From Burkholderiaceae bacterium (GTDB taxonomy: Bacteria > Pseudomonadota > Gammaproteobacteria > Burkholderiales > Burkholderiaceae_C), in assembly GCA_019751915.1 (NCBI GenBank), contig JAIEMS010000006.1, forward strand, positions 62,001 through 126,000: a DNA stretch of 64,000 nt, given 5' to 3'. The position numbers and the translations under genes were made by a program. Of this stretch, positions 45,468 through 54,153 are shown one piece after another; within the stretch, counting starts at the first letter, position 1; each line of letters starts with the position of its first letter. The notes under the pieces are model-generated. The model made no database searches, was not told the origin of the DNA, and saw nothing but the letters and a program-made list of their open reading frames with translations.

Positions 45468-46573
45468 CAACCTCCCGGCCCGGTGCGCCGGTGCATCAGC
45501 CACAACAGGTAGCCACCGCCCAGCACGGCGGTGAGTACACCGACCGGCAGCTCTTGCGGAGCGATCAGGCCCCGCGCCAGCAAATCGGCCCCGGCCAGCA
45601 GCACCGCACCCATCAAACTCGCCAGCACCATCAGCCGGTGGTGTGGCACCGGAGCCACTGCCCGCACCAAATGCGGCGCGGCCAGCCCGACAAAAGCGAT
45701 CAGACCGGTCTGCGCCACCGCCGTGCCGGTGGCCAGCGCCAACACCGCCACCAAAGCCGCACGCAGTGGCACCAAGGGCAGGCCCAAACTGTGGGCGGTC
45801 GATTCGCCCAGCGCCAAGCCATCCAGCACCCGCGACAGCGCCCAAGCCGCCGCCAGACACAGCAGCCACACGCCGGCCATCAGCAGGCACGATGTCCAGC
45901 CGACAAAGCCGGTCGAACCCAGCAAAAAGGCCTGCATGGCCTGCATCGAATCGGGCGAGAGCAGCAAAATCAGCGAGGTAAAAGCCCCCAGCACCACGCC
46001 AACGATCACCCCGGCCAGCAGCAGGCGCAGTGTGTGTTGCACCCCACGCGCCAGCGCCAGCGTCAGCAGCACCGCCAGCACTGCACCGGCAAACGCCGCC
46101 CCTGTCAGACCCAAACGCACCAGCCAGTGGCCTGAAAACACCGACACCGGCGCACCCACAGCGCCCAAAACCCCGACCCCCGTGCCCATCAAGGCCAGCG
46201 CCAATGCCACGCCCAGCGATGCGCCCGAAGCACTGCCGAGCAAGTACGGGTCGGCCAACGGGTTGCGAAACAAGCCTTGCGCCACCGCCCCGGCCAGCCC
46301 CAGCAAGGCACCAGCGCACCATGCGCCAAGGGTGCGAGGCAGGCGAATTTCACCGACGATTTGCCACGCCATAGCGCGGGCAGCGGGGTCGGCACTGTCG
46401 TTCCACAGATCGGGCCAGAGGTTTTCTAGCCCCATGCTGCCCACGGCGGTGCCCAGCGGCAACAGCAAGGCGCTCGCTGCCAGCAAAGCCAGCGCCAACC
46501 AGCGGCCACGCGGCGCTGGAGCCAAGTCCGAGACCGTCTCCGTCACGGAAGCAGAAGCAGCCAGACTGTTCAT
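45467..46573 (-). CDS. btuC: Cobalamin ABC transporter permease (FecCD family)
   Basis: A 368-residue inner-membrane protein with about ten helices and the FecCD/BtuC pattern (GEIRLPRTLGAWCAGALLGLAG, then AQGLFRNPLADPYLLGSASG, and FVGLAAPHLVRA near the C terminus). The ATG at 46573 overlaps the btuF stop (ATGA). With BtuD and BtuF it imports B12 from the periplasm. Confidence 0.93.
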   Translation of the reverse strand: MNSLAASASVTETVSDLAPAPRGRWLALALLAASALLLPLGTAVGSMGLENLWPDLWNDSADPAARAMAWQIVGEIRLPRTLGAWCAGALLGLAGAVAQGLFRNPLADPYLLGSASGASLGVALALALMGTGVGVLGAVGAPVSVFSGHWLVRLGLTGAAFAGAVLAVLLTLALARGVQHTLRLLLAGVIVGVVLGAFTSLILLLSPDSMQAMQAFLLGSTGFVGWTSCLLMAGVWLLCLAAAWALSRVLDGLALGESTAHSLGLPLVPLRAALVAVLALATGTAVAQTGLIAFVGLAAPHLVRAVAPVPHHRLMVLASLMGAVLLAGADLLARGLIAPQELPVGVLTAVLGGGYLLWLMHRRTGPGG

Positions 46574-47481
46574 CGGCGGGCCGCTGCTGCGGTGGGGGCT
46601 TTGTCGGTCAGGCACGCGGCCATCAAACGGGCGGCTTCGGCCATGCGCGGGCCGGGGCGAATCAATACATCGGTTTCGCTCGGGCTAAAAACACACAGGC
46701 GCTGCTCGCGCAGGGCTTTCAAGGCTTGCCAGCCGGGGCGCTCGGCCAAGCCTTCGACGCTGCGCTGGCCGATCATGATCAGGTCCGGGTTGGCCCGCAC
46801 CACGTATTCGGGGTTGAGCTTTGGGAACGGCCCCAGAGATTCGGGCAAGATGTTGCGCGCGCCCAGCCGGGTCAGGGTTTCGCCAATGAACGAGGTCGCA
46901 CCGGCCCCATACGGCCCCCGGTTGACCTCAAAATACACCCGTGTGCCCCGTGCCGTTGCAGGCACCGATTGCGCTGCGGCCTGCACCCCGGCATCAATGA
47001 CCCGCCAGACGCGCTGGGCATCGCTCACCGCCAGCACTTGCCCGATTTTGCCCAGCACCCGCTGCACATCGGCATGGCTTTTGGGTTCCAGCGCCACCAC
47101 CGGCACCCCCAAGGATTCGAGCCGTGCCGAAGCCCGTGACGAGGTTGCCATCAACACCACATCCGGGCGCAGTGCGACGATGGCTTCGATGTTCGGATCC
47201 AAACCACCACCGACTTTGGGCAACTTTTGCAGGCTGGCAGGCCAGTCGGAATAGCGATCGACCCCGACCAGCCGTTGGCATTGGTCAAGGGCGCAGACGG
47301 TTTCGGTCAGCGAGGGCAGCAAACTGACGATGCGCTGGGGCACCCGCGCCAGTGTGACGACCCGGCCCCGGTCATCGGTCAGCTGCACCGGCTGGGCGTG
47401 TGCTACGGCGCTGAGAGCTGCACAGCCCAGCAACACAGAGAAAATCGGGGTCAGAGTCCAATGTCGAGCTTTTAGGCCCAT
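46570..47481 (-). CDS. btuF: Cobalamin-binding periplasmic protein
   Basis: A 303-residue substrate-binding protein. Signal peptide MGLKARHWTLTPIFSVLLGC and on to AVAHA; the mature part starts at QPVQLTDDRGRVVTL, typical of the BtuF/FepB class, with RIVSLLPSLTETVCAL and the central helix. A long frame to 47799 continues upstream but lies inside cobU. Start at 47481 overlaps the cobU stop by ten bases. A lipobox-like LLGC is also present, so it may be lipid-anchored. Confidence 0.9.
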   Translation of the reverse strand: MGLKARHWTLTPIFSVLLGCAALSAVAHAQPVQLTDDRGRVVTLARVPQRIVSLLPSLTETVCALDQCQRLVGVDRYSDWPASLQKLPKVGGGLDPNIEAIVALRPDVVLMATSSRASARLESLGVPVVALEPKSHADVQRVLGKIGQVLAVSDAQRVWRVIDAGVQAAAQSVPATARGTRVYFEVNRGPYGAGATSFIGETLTRLGARNILPESLGPFPKLNPEYVVRANPDLIMIGQRSVEGLAERPGWQALKALREQRLCVFSPSETDVLIRPGPRMAEAARLMAACLTDKAPTAAAARR

Positions 47482-48116
47482 ACCGAGTCCTTCAGAGTCA
47501 ATGGCAAACCAGCGACCATCAGCGTCACGCGCTGGCAGGCCTGCGCCACCTGCTGGTTGAGCTGGCCCAGCGTATCGACAAAGGCACGCACTTCGCGGCC
47601 CAGCGGAATTACGCCCAAACCAATCTCGTTGCCCACCAGCACCACCGGCCCGGTGGCGTTTTGCAGCGCTATTAAAAAGTGAGCTGCTTGTGCTTGCCAC
47701 GCTTGGGCTAGAGGCTGATTTGGCTCTAAATTTTGTTCTAAAGGGGCTGTGGAGGCCTCTGCGGGCATCGTCCAATGGGTGAGCCACAGCGTCAGGCAAT
47801 CGACGACGATCAGGGTGTCGGCGCGGCTGTGGCGCTCCAGTGCGGCGGCCAAGTCGCGTGGCTCCTCCAAGGTTTGCATACCGGGCACGCGCAGCGCGCG
47901 GTCGCTCTGGTGGCGCTCAATGCGGGCCTGCATTTCGTCGTCCCAAGGCTGGGCCGTGGCAATCAACAACGCCCGGTGTTGGCCCGATTGGGCCAGCCAG
48001 TCGCGCGCCAGCAGTTCAGCGCGGCGCGATTTGCCACTTTTTTGACCCCCCAAAATCAATTCACTGCGGGCGATGGCGCGCGGCCCAGTCGCCGGTGGCA
48101 GGCACTGGGGGTTCAT
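47472..48116 (-). CDS. cobU: Adenosylcobinamide kinase / adenosylcobinamide-phosphate guanylyltransferase
   Basis: A 214-residue bifunctional enzyme that phosphorylates adenosylcobinamide and adds GMP. The P-loop is ELILGGQKSGKSRRAEL, with the downstream TLIVVDCLTLWLTHW and LVGNEIGLGVIPLGR motifs. Residues about 126-150 (PLEQNLEPNQPLAQAWQAQA) are encoded by a copy of the dispersed repeat, replacing or extending a helix in the family. The ATG at 48116 overlaps the cobB stop. Confidence 0.9.
   Translation of the reverse strand: MNPQCLPPATGPRAIARSELILGGQKSGKSRRAELLARDWLAQSGQHRALLIATAQPWDDEMQARIERHQSDRALRVPGMQTLEEPRDLAAALERHSRADTLIVVDCLTLWLTHWTMPAEASTAPLEQNLEPNQPLAQAWQAQAAHFLIALQNATGPVVLVGNEIGLGVIPLGREVRAFVDTLGQLNQQVAQACQRVTLMVAGLPLTLKDSVWA
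47668..47742 (+). repeat. Dispersed repeat inserted in frame in cobU
   Basis: CTATTAAAAAGTGAGCTGCT, then TGTGCTTGCCACGCTTGGGC, then TAGAGGCTGATTTGGCTC. It keeps all blocks of the repeat (CTATT, AGCTGCT, GCTT, GGCTAGAGGC, GATTTG) and matches the copies at 6850 and 8804. It is read through in frame from the minus strand. Confidence 0.65.
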
Positions 48117-49477
48117 GCGGGCACACTCCCGCCCAGCCACGTCGCCACCGCTTTGGGGTTCGAGGCAAACCACGCATGAAAGTAGCTGGCAACCAAGCTG
48201 CCGTGCTGGTAGAGCGCCTCGCCCTTGCCGGGTTCGGGCGGCTGACCGGGGCGACTGCTGCGCGTCAGCACGGGCACAGTGCTCTCTAGGCGTGAGTAGT
48301 GAAAAGTATGGCCGCGCAGCACCCCGGCATCGGTGCTTAACTGCTGCATTCCCAATCCGGCCAAACGTGGCTGCAACACGGCCCGCCCCGGCAGCAAACC
48401 CCACAGCGGAGCAAATTGGCCGTCGCGGTCGGTAATGCCTTCACACAGCGCCACCATACCGCCGCACTCGGCCCACAGGGGCTTGCCTGCGGCCCAGTGC
48501 GCACGCAAATCGGCCTGCACCGGCTGGTTCGCCATCAAAGCGTGCGCGTGCAGTTCGGGGTAGCCACCGGGCAACCAGACGGCATCACACGCGGGCAAGC
48601 CCTCACCGGCCAGCGGCGAGAAAAACGCCAACCGTGCGCCCATCGCTTCCAAACAGTCCAAATTGGCCGGGTAGATAAAGCTAAACGCCGCGTCTCTGGC
48701 CACGGCCACAGTGCGCCCTTGCAACCACGGGCCGATGGCACTGTCGATGCCTTCAAGCCCTTGGGCAGCGCCGGGCGCAGCAAAATCGACCGACCACTGC
48801 TGCCACTGGGCCATCGTGCGCTGGCCCAGTGGGGTTTGTGACAGCGCGTCGGCGGCAGCGTCGAGGCGCTCCAACGCATCGCCCAGTTCGTGGGCCGCGA
48901 CCAGACCCAGATGGCGCTCGGGCAGCAGCGAGGGGCCATCCCCCAGCGTCACGCGGGCCAAGGCTCCTTGCCACAAGGCCGGATCGCGCATCCCGGCTTG
49001 CAACAACTGGGCATGGTGGGTGCTGGCAACCCGGTTGGCCAGCACACCGGCCCAGCGCAGCCCCGGTTGGTAATGCACCAGCCCATACGCCAGCGCCCCC
49101 AGTGTGCTTGCCATCGCTGAGGCATCAAACACCGCCAGCACCGGCAGATTCAGGCGCTGGGCCAAGTCTGCGGCGCTGGGCGTGCCGTCGAACAGGCCCA
49201 TCACCCCTTCGATCAAAATCAGGTCGGACTCTTGGGCGGCAGCGTGTAAACGGGCATCGACATCGGCAGCGCCGGTCATCCACCCATCGAGCGAATGCAC
49301 CGGCGCGCCGCTGGCCAACTGGTGCCAGTGCGGGTCGAGAAAATCCGGCCCGCACTTGAACACCCGCACCCGTCGCCCTTGGCGGCTGTGCAGGCGGGCC
49401 AAGGCGGCGGTCACAGTGGTTTTACCCTGCCCAGAAGCCGGAGCAGCAATCAGCAAAGCTGGGCAGCGGGCGCTCAT
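48113..49477 (-). CDS. cobB: Cobyrinate a,c-diamide synthase
   Basis: A 454-residue ATP- and glutamine-dependent amidase of the CobB/CbiA family: P-loop in ALLIAAPASGQGKTTVTAAL and on, an N-terminal dethiobiotin-synthetase-like domain (FKCGPDFLDPHWHQLASG), and a C-terminal GATase-3 domain with the nucleophile Cys in LWAECGGMVALCEG. The ATG at 49477 overlaps the btuB stop. Confidence 0.93.
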   Translation of the reverse strand: MSARCPALLIAAPASGQGKTTVTAALARLHSRQGRRVRVFKCGPDFLDPHWHQLASGAPVHSLDGWMTGAADVDARLHAAAQESDLILIEGVMGLFDGTPSAADLAQRLNLPVLAVFDASAMASTLGALAYGLVHYQPGLRWAGVLANRVASTHHAQLLQAGMRDPALWQGALARVTLGDGPSLLPERHLGLVAAHELGDALERLDAAADALSQTPLGQRTMAQWQQWSVDFAAPGAAQGLEGIDSAIGPWLQGRTVAVARDAAFSFIYPANLDCLEAMGARLAFFSPLAGEGLPACDAVWLPGGYPELHAHALMANQPVQADLRAHWAAGKPLWAECGGMVALCEGITDRDGQFAPLWGLLPGRAVLQPRLAGLGMQQLSTDAGVLRGHTFHYSRLESTVPVLTRSSRPGQPPEPGKGEALYQHGSLVASYFHAWFASNPKAVATWLGGSVPA

Positions 49478-51396
49478 TGGGGGGCCCATTTCAGGCCAAC
49501 GTACAGGCTGCGCCCGGGTGTGGCGTAGGTGCGGGCCAGTTGGTAGTTTTTGTCGGTCAGGTTATCGAGCCGGGCCAGCAGCGTGAAGTCGCGCGCTACG
49601 CGCTGGCTAGCGTACACATTGAACAGCGCATAGCCCCCCAGCCGGTTGGTATTGGCCACCGTATCAAACCGCTGGCCTGAAGCTTGCACCTCGGCTCCCA
49701 GCGTCCAGCCTGCCAGCACGGTATCGGCCCCGAGTGTGGCGTGGCGCTTGGAACGCCGTGCTAATTGCTTGCCGGTATCTAAATCGCGTGGGTTTTGCCA
49801 ATCGAGCGAACCATGCAGTTGCACCCCGGCCATGCGATAAGTCCCCGCCAGCGTGATGCCCTCGTATTGAGCGCGGGCGGTATTGGCATAGCAGCCATAG
49901 GTCGAAGCGCAAGCACCCCCACCGGCAAACGAGATCAAATTGCTGACGCGGTTGCGGTAAGCAACCACCGAGAAGGTGTTGGCCGCCTCGGCCCAGCGCA
50001 AGCCCAACTCCGTGTTGTGGCTCTTTTCCGGTTGCAGCGAAGCGACACCGTATTCGCTGAAACGCTGGTACAGCGTGGGTGCCCGAAAAGCATTGCCCAC
50101 CGATGCCGTGGCCCGCCACTGGGGTGTCAGGGCATAACCGTAGGCCAGGCTGCCGGTATTTTGACCGCCAAACTCGCTGTCGCTGTCGTGGCGCGCGTTG
50201 ATTTGCACTGTGTGGCCGCCTGCGCTGTAGCCGTAGCCCAGCGCCAGCGCGTCTTGCGAGCGGCTGCGGTCGAGGGTGGTGCTCCAAGCGTCAAGGGCCG
50301 GATTATTCAAATGGTCTTCGCGGCGTTCCAATGCGGCGCTCAGGCGGTGGTCGCCAAGGCGGTAATCGTTTTGCCACAGGTAGCCGCGCAGGGTGGTTTC
50401 GGTGCGGTAGGGCGAGGGGGTGGTTTCGTAGCGGCTGGCAGTTTCTGATACCGACAAGCGGCTGCGGTAAGCCTCGCTCCACTGCGCTTCCCACGCCACA
50501 CCGGCGGTACGCAGATGGTGCTGGTTGCGGTCGTCCACCGGCTTGGTGGGTACGTAGGTAAAACCGTCGTAACCTGAATTCAGGCGGCTCGCCAATACCG
50601 TTGCATCCAGCCGGTGCTGGGCATTGATGCGCAAACCCAGCCGGGCATTGCCCGAGGTGCTGCGGTAGCCATCACGGTCGGGGTTGTGGCTGCCGCTGGC
50701 TTTGGTGTCAAAACCATCGCTGCTGGCGCTGGCGATGCCCAAGGCGTAATCCACAGCGCCTTCTGGCCCGGTGCTGCCGCTGATGCTGGCCTCGACTTTG
50801 CGCGTGCCTTGGCTCCCCATGCCCACGGCCACCACGGGCTGGGCAGGGCCTTCGCCCTTGCGGGTAAAAAGCTGAATCACTCCGGCAATGGCATCGGAGC
50901 CATACACCGCCGCTGCTGGGCCGCGCAACACCTCAATACGGTCAATTTGTGACAGGGGAATTTGCTCCCATTGCGCCCCGCCGGTCGATTGGGAGTCGAC
51001 CCGCACCCCATCGATGTACACCGCCGTAAAGCGTGATTCAGCACCGCGCACAAAGACGCTGCTGGTACTGCCTTGACCGCCGTTGCGGGCTATTTCGACA
51101 CCGGGCAGGCGGGCCAATACATCGGCCAAGCCGGTAGCGCCACTGGACTCCAGCGTTTGTCGATCCACCACAGAGACATCAGCCACCAAATCGGCCAGCG
51201 GCTGGGCAGTGCGCGTGGCTGTAACCACCATTTCGCTCAAAGACGGTGTGTGTAAATTTTGTGCCAGCAACAGCGGTTGCTCTGGTGCAGTGGTTTGCGC
51301 GTGGGCCGCCAGTGCAGACAAAGCCGCCAGTGCCAGCACCGCTGGGCGCACATGGAACGGCGCAGCAACGCGCGTGTGGAGAAACAAAGGCTTCAT
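49474..51396 (-). CDS. btuB: TonB-dependent cobalamin receptor
   Basis: Outer-membrane 22-strand barrel that takes up B12 using TonB energy; 640 residues from the ATG at 51396. A signal peptide (VLALAALSALAAHA) is followed by a TonB box-like stretch (LSEMVVTATR). The plug domain is next (about 60-170, GQGSTSSVFVRGAESRFTAV then RIEVLRGPAAAVYGSDAIAG), and the barrel ends in ATPGRSLYVGLKWAPQ. First gene of the operon and directly behind the cobalamin riboswitch. Confidence 0.92.
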   Translation of the reverse strand: MKPLFLHTRVAAPFHVRPAVLALAALSALAAHAQTTAPEQPLLLAQNLHTPSLSEMVVTATRTAQPLADLVADVSVVDRQTLESSGATGLADVLARLPGVEIARNGGQGSTSSVFVRGAESRFTAVYIDGVRVDSQSTGGAQWEQIPLSQIDRIEVLRGPAAAVYGSDAIAGVIQLFTRKGEGPAQPVVAVGMGSQGTRKVEASISGSTGPEGAVDYALGIASASSDGFDTKASGSHNPDRDGYRSTSGNARLGLRINAQHRLDATVLASRLNSGYDGFTYVPTKPVDDRNQHHLRTAGVAWEAQWSEAYRSRLSVSETASRYETTPSPYRTETTLRGYLWQNDYRLGDHRLSAALERREDHLNNPALDAWSTTLDRSRSQDALALGYGYSAGGHTVQINARHDSDSEFGGQNTGSLAYGYALTPQWRATASVGNAFRAPTLYQRFSEYGVASLQPEKSHNTELGLRWAEAANTFSVVAYRNRVSNLISFAGGGACASTYGCYANTARAQYEGITLAGTYRMAGVQLHGSLDWQNPRDLDTGKQLARRSKRHATLGADTVLAGWTLGAEVQASGQRFDTVANTNRLGGYALFNVYASQRVARDFTLLARLDNLTDKNYQLARTYATPGRSLYVGLKWAPQ

Positions 51397-51489
51397 GGGA
51401 ATCAAGGCAAAAAATGACCCGTACCGGCTTCCCCGCCGGTGTTGGTCGACACGGCCACACGGCCTTCAAGAGCGCGTGCAGCCACCGTG

Positions 51490-51670
51490 TTGGCCGGTAT
51501 CCGGGCTGGCAGAACACCCTTTAGCGCCTTCCCAGACGCTTGTTCAAGGCGCCCAGTGGCATGTGGCTAAAGAGAGAATCAAAGGATTCGTCCGCTGACC
51601 GTTGCGGGGGCAGCGCAGGCTCGGCACCACCGTGGCGGGTGTGCCTTTCCTGCTTCCCGTTGAACTGCGG
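51490..51670 (-). ncRNA. Cobalamin (AdoCbl) riboswitch upstream of btuB
   Basis: On the minus strand the conserved core CTGCCCCCGCAACGGT lies at about 51600-51615. Upstream is GGGAAGCAGG and GGTGCCGAGCCTGC; downstream are GCCACTGG, CTGGGAAGGCGC and the B12 box GCCAGCCCGGATACCGGCC at 51492-51510. These appear in the order expected for a cobalamin riboswitch, about 100 bases before the btuB start. It should turn off the btuB-to-cobO operon when B12 is plentiful. Confidence 0.92.
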
Positions 51671-51747
51671 CATGTGAACCACGCCGCGAGCACCAACGGC
51701 GCGGATTCTACGGCGTGTTGCACACGCCAACCCTACAATTGCCCTTT

Positions 51748-51957
51748 ATGGTTCCCTTGCATCCCATCGAACAGATTGCCGAGCGCATCGAACAGCTGCT
51801 CCAGCGGCTGGCCGATTTGCAGCGCACCAACACCTTGCAAGCACAGCAAGTATCGGCACTGACACAAGAGCGCGACTCGCTCAAATCACGCCTCAAAACG
51901 GCCCAAGCACGGGCCGATGCCTTGAGCAATGCTAATTCCCAGAAAGACGCCCCATGA
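51748..51957 (+). CDS. Small coiled-coil protein next to zapA (TIGR02449-like)
   Basis: A 69-residue protein that is almost entirely a coiled coil (AERIEQLLQRLADLQRTNTL, then SALTQERDSLKSRL). This kind of short protein often precedes zapA in proteobacteria and is likened to ZapB. Its stop overlaps the zapA start by four bases (ATGA), so a shared role in Z-ring assembly is likely, but that is inferred from position. Confidence 0.8.
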   Translation: MVPLHPIEQIAERIEQLLQRLADLQRTNTLQAQQVSALTQERDSLKSRLKTAQARADALSNANSQKDAP

Positions 51958-52310
51958 AGCAAATTGAGGTGCAAATCATGCAGCAAAGCTACCTGCTGGG
52001 CTGCCCCGAAGGCCACGAAGCGCGCCTGCTCGAAGCCGTTAAACGGGTCGATACCGCTATGACCGCCATCCGCGATGCGGGTAAAGTGCGCGCCCGCGAG
52101 CGCATTGCAGTTCTGACAGCGCTGAACATTGCGTTTGATTTGGCCGACCGTGAGGCCACTGAAGCCGCCGCTGCCCGTGCTGCCCAAGAACAAGTCCAGC
52201 AGCAACAACTGAGCGCGCAGGCCCAAGAGCAGCAACTCGGGGCACTGGTTGAGCGCCTCGACCAAGCGTTGGGCAGCGATTCCCAGTGCGCGGGAAGCCT
52301 CGGGGTTTAG
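51954..52310 (+). CDS. zapA: Cell division protein ZapA
   Basis: A 118-residue FtsZ-ring stabiliser: the N-terminal ZapA fold (MKQIEVQIMQQSYLLGCPEG and onward, AALNIAFDLAD) followed by a long coiled coil of Gln-rich helices (EQVQQQQLSAQAQEQQ). The last ten residues (SDSQCAGSLGV) are close to the insertion-sequence end and may not be ancestral. 6S RNA normally follows zapA; here an IS200/IS605 element lies between. Confidence 0.92.
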   Translation: MKQIEVQIMQQSYLLGCPEGHEARLLEAVKRVDTAMTAIRDAGKVRARERIAVLTALNIAFDLADREATEAAAARAAQEQVQQQQLSAQAQEQQLGALVERLDQALGSDSQCAGSLGV

Positions 52311-52343
52311 CCCGGGGTTGAGAGCGCGGACACCGCAGGTGTC

Positions 52344-52772
52344 CTAATGGGGCGCTTGCTCCTCTTCGATGTATTGCCGAAGAATGTCAATCGGCGCACC
52401 TGCGCAGCTTGAGGCAAAGTAGGAAGGCGACCACAGAACGCCTCGCCGTTGAAGCCACGGATGGAAGTCGCCAAACTGTTGGCGCAGCAGCCTCGACGAA
52501 ACGCCCTTGAGCGAAGCGACCAGATGGGACAGGGCTACTTTGGGCGGGTAGTTGATCAGCAGATGTACGTGATCGTGTTCGCCGTTGAACTCCACCAACT
52601 GGGCATCAAAATCCTTGCAGACGCTTGCGAGAATCAGTTGCATGGCATCGAGATGCTCTTTCTTAAACACATTGCGCTGATACTTAGTTACAAATACCAA
52701 ATGAACATGCAGGGCAAATACACAATGTCTTCCGTGGCGTAAATCGCTATCTAGCTTGCGTGGACGGGCCAT
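52344..52772 (-). CDS. tnpA: IS200/IS605 transposase TnpA (HUH, Y1)
   Basis: A 142-residue single-strand transposase. The HUH metal site is HDHVHLLI and the catalytic Tyr is in RQYIEEEQ. Full length for the family and intact, so the element may still move. Diverges from tnpB with 35 bases between. Confidence 0.95.
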   Translation of the reverse strand: MARPRKLDSDLRHGRHCVFALHVHLVFVTKYQRNVFKKEHLDAMQLILASVCKDFDAQLVEFNGEHDHVHLLINYPPKVALSHLVASLKGVSSRLLRQQFGDFHPWLQRRGVLWSPSYFASSCAGAPIDILRQYIEEEQAPH

Positions 52773-52807
52773 AACTCCTCTTGCATTAGTTTAATAGACC
52801 AATAATA

Positions 52808-53886
52808 ATGCACAGTATGGATTGCACCAAAACCCTGCGCCTGCGCATCAAAGACAAGCACGCCCGCGTGCTGTCTGCGATGGCGCGTGAGGTCAATCAG
52901 GTCTGGAACTTCTGCAACGAAACCAGCCACCGCGCTATCCGGGAGCGTTACCAGTGGCTCTCGGGCTACGACCTGCAAAAGCTGACCAATGGGTTCAGCA
53001 AGTGCGACGGCGTGCAGATCGGCTCGCCCACCGTGCAGCAAGTGTGCGAGGACTACGCCAAAGCACGCAAGCAATTCAAAAAAGCCAAACTGCGCTGGAG
53101 AGTCTCCAACCCCCAGAGCAGCAAATACAGCTTGGGCTGGATTCCTTTTAAGGCGCGGGCCTTGCAGTACAAGGCAGGGCAAATCGCCTTTGCGGGTCAG
53201 AAATTCAGTCTTTGGGACAGCTACGGCTTGGCCGACTACGAATTGCGTGCGGGCAGCTTCAGCCAAGACTGCCGGGGTCGTTGGTATTTGAATGTGGTAG
53301 TCAAGGTGCAGGCCAAGTCCACGGCGGGCACGGCCAGTGTTGGTATCGACTTAGGCCTGAAAGAAGCGGCGGTAGCCTCTACGGGTGAGCGTATTGAAGG
53401 GCGCTTTTACCGCAAGCTCGAATGCAAACTCGGTATGGCCCAACGTGCCAAAAAGAAAAAGCGCGTCAAGGCCATCCACACAAAAATTGCCAACCAGCGC
53501 AAAGACGCGTTGCATAAGTTCAGTACCGCCTTGGTGCAGAAAAACGCCGCTATCTTTGTGGGCGACGTAGCCGCTGCCCGGCTGGTTAAAACCAAGATGG
53601 CCAAGAGTACGCTGGATGGGGCTGGGCATCATTGAAGACGATGTTGGAATATAAGAGCCATCAGGCCGGTGTCGTCTTTGAAGTAGTGAATGAAAACTAC
53701 ACAACCCAGACTTGCTCGTGCTGCGGGGTTATTCCCGCCAGCAGTCCGAAAGGTAGGGCGGGTTTGCGAATAAGAGAATGGACGTGCAGCGATTGCGGGG
53801 CGGAACACGACCGCGACGTGAACGCAGCACGGAACATTCTCGCGGCAGGACATTGTCGTCTAGCAGTAGGAATCCCCGTCCTTTAG
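52808..53886 (+). pseudogene. tnpB: tnpB, frameshifted RuvC-like nuclease of the IS605 element
   Basis: TnpB, the RNA-guided nuclease ancestor of Cas12, is split into two frames. Frame 1 (52808-53635) carries the first RuvC Asp (VGIDLGLKEAAVAS) and ends in STLDGAGHH-stop. Frame 2 (53632-53886, starting LKTMLEYKSHQAG) carries the zinc ribbon (CSCC, CSDC) and the last RuvC Asp (HDRDVNAARNIL). The normal junction would read LDAGWASLKTML; the break is around 53615-53630. Other features (FVGDVAAARLVKTKMAKS) are normal. Probably inactive unless frameshifting is programmed. Confidence 0.85.
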
Positions 53887-53933
53887 GGCGGGGAGGATGT
53901 CAACCGCCCACTGATCGGGTAAGCTTAAGCGCC

Positions 53934-53939
53934 TACAAT
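53934..53939 (+). promoter_or_regulatory. -10 hexamer of the 6S RNA promoter
   Basis: TACAAT ends six bases before the deduced 6S RNA start. The -35 would lie near 53911-53916 (CTGATC), about ten bases from the insertion-sequence end, so its upstream region has been replaced by the element. Confidence 0.65.
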
Positions 53940-53945
53940 AGCGCT

Positions 53946-54115
53946 GTCTGCGATGCCGCTGGGTCTTATATTTCCTTGAACCAATGCTCATTGAGCCCGG
54001 GCTTGGTACATTGCCCGGCAAGCGTGATCGTCTCGCGTCAGATGAACCCAATGCCGGGCTGCCCTTGCCCCCCTGAACCCCGGTTCAGGATGCGGGCTCG
54101 GTGGCACTCGCAGAC
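53946..54115 (+). ncRNA. ssrS: 6S RNA
   Basis: About 170 bases with the 6S layout. The two ends pair: GTCTGCGA-TGCCGC at the 5' end and GTGGCACTCGCAGAC at the 3' end. The 3' half has the conserved CCTGAACC/GGTTCAGG hairpin (54072-54089) followed by GCGGGCTCGGTGGCA, matching E. coli 6S CCTTGAACC...GGGTTCAAGG...GCGGCGGCA. A TACAAT -10 precedes it and zapA lies upstream, as expected. It holds RNA polymerase-sigma70 in stationary phase. No product name other than 6S fits. Confidence 0.88.
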
Positions 54116-54153
54116 ACCTTTACAGTTGGGGGCGCATTATTGGAGATTTTATT

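Larger units (their letters stand above)
52320..53903. mobile_element. IS200/IS605 family element between zapA and the 6S RNA gene
   Basis: Divergent tnpA and tnpB genes with a perfect hairpin at the left (GGACACC-GCA-GGTGTCC, 52328-52344). At the right is the typical IS605 end hairpin CCCCGTCC-TTTA-GGGCGGGG (53874-53893), followed by AGGATGTCAA. Boundaries are estimated to within a few tens of bases. It separates zapA from ssrS. The left hairpin could also act as the zapA terminator. Confidence 0.85.

Noticed and set aside
45468-46322. Upstream half of the long frame that contains btuD
   Set aside because: It is the Gly/Arg-rich out-of-frame reading of btuC; btuD starts at 45467 with a normal N terminus.
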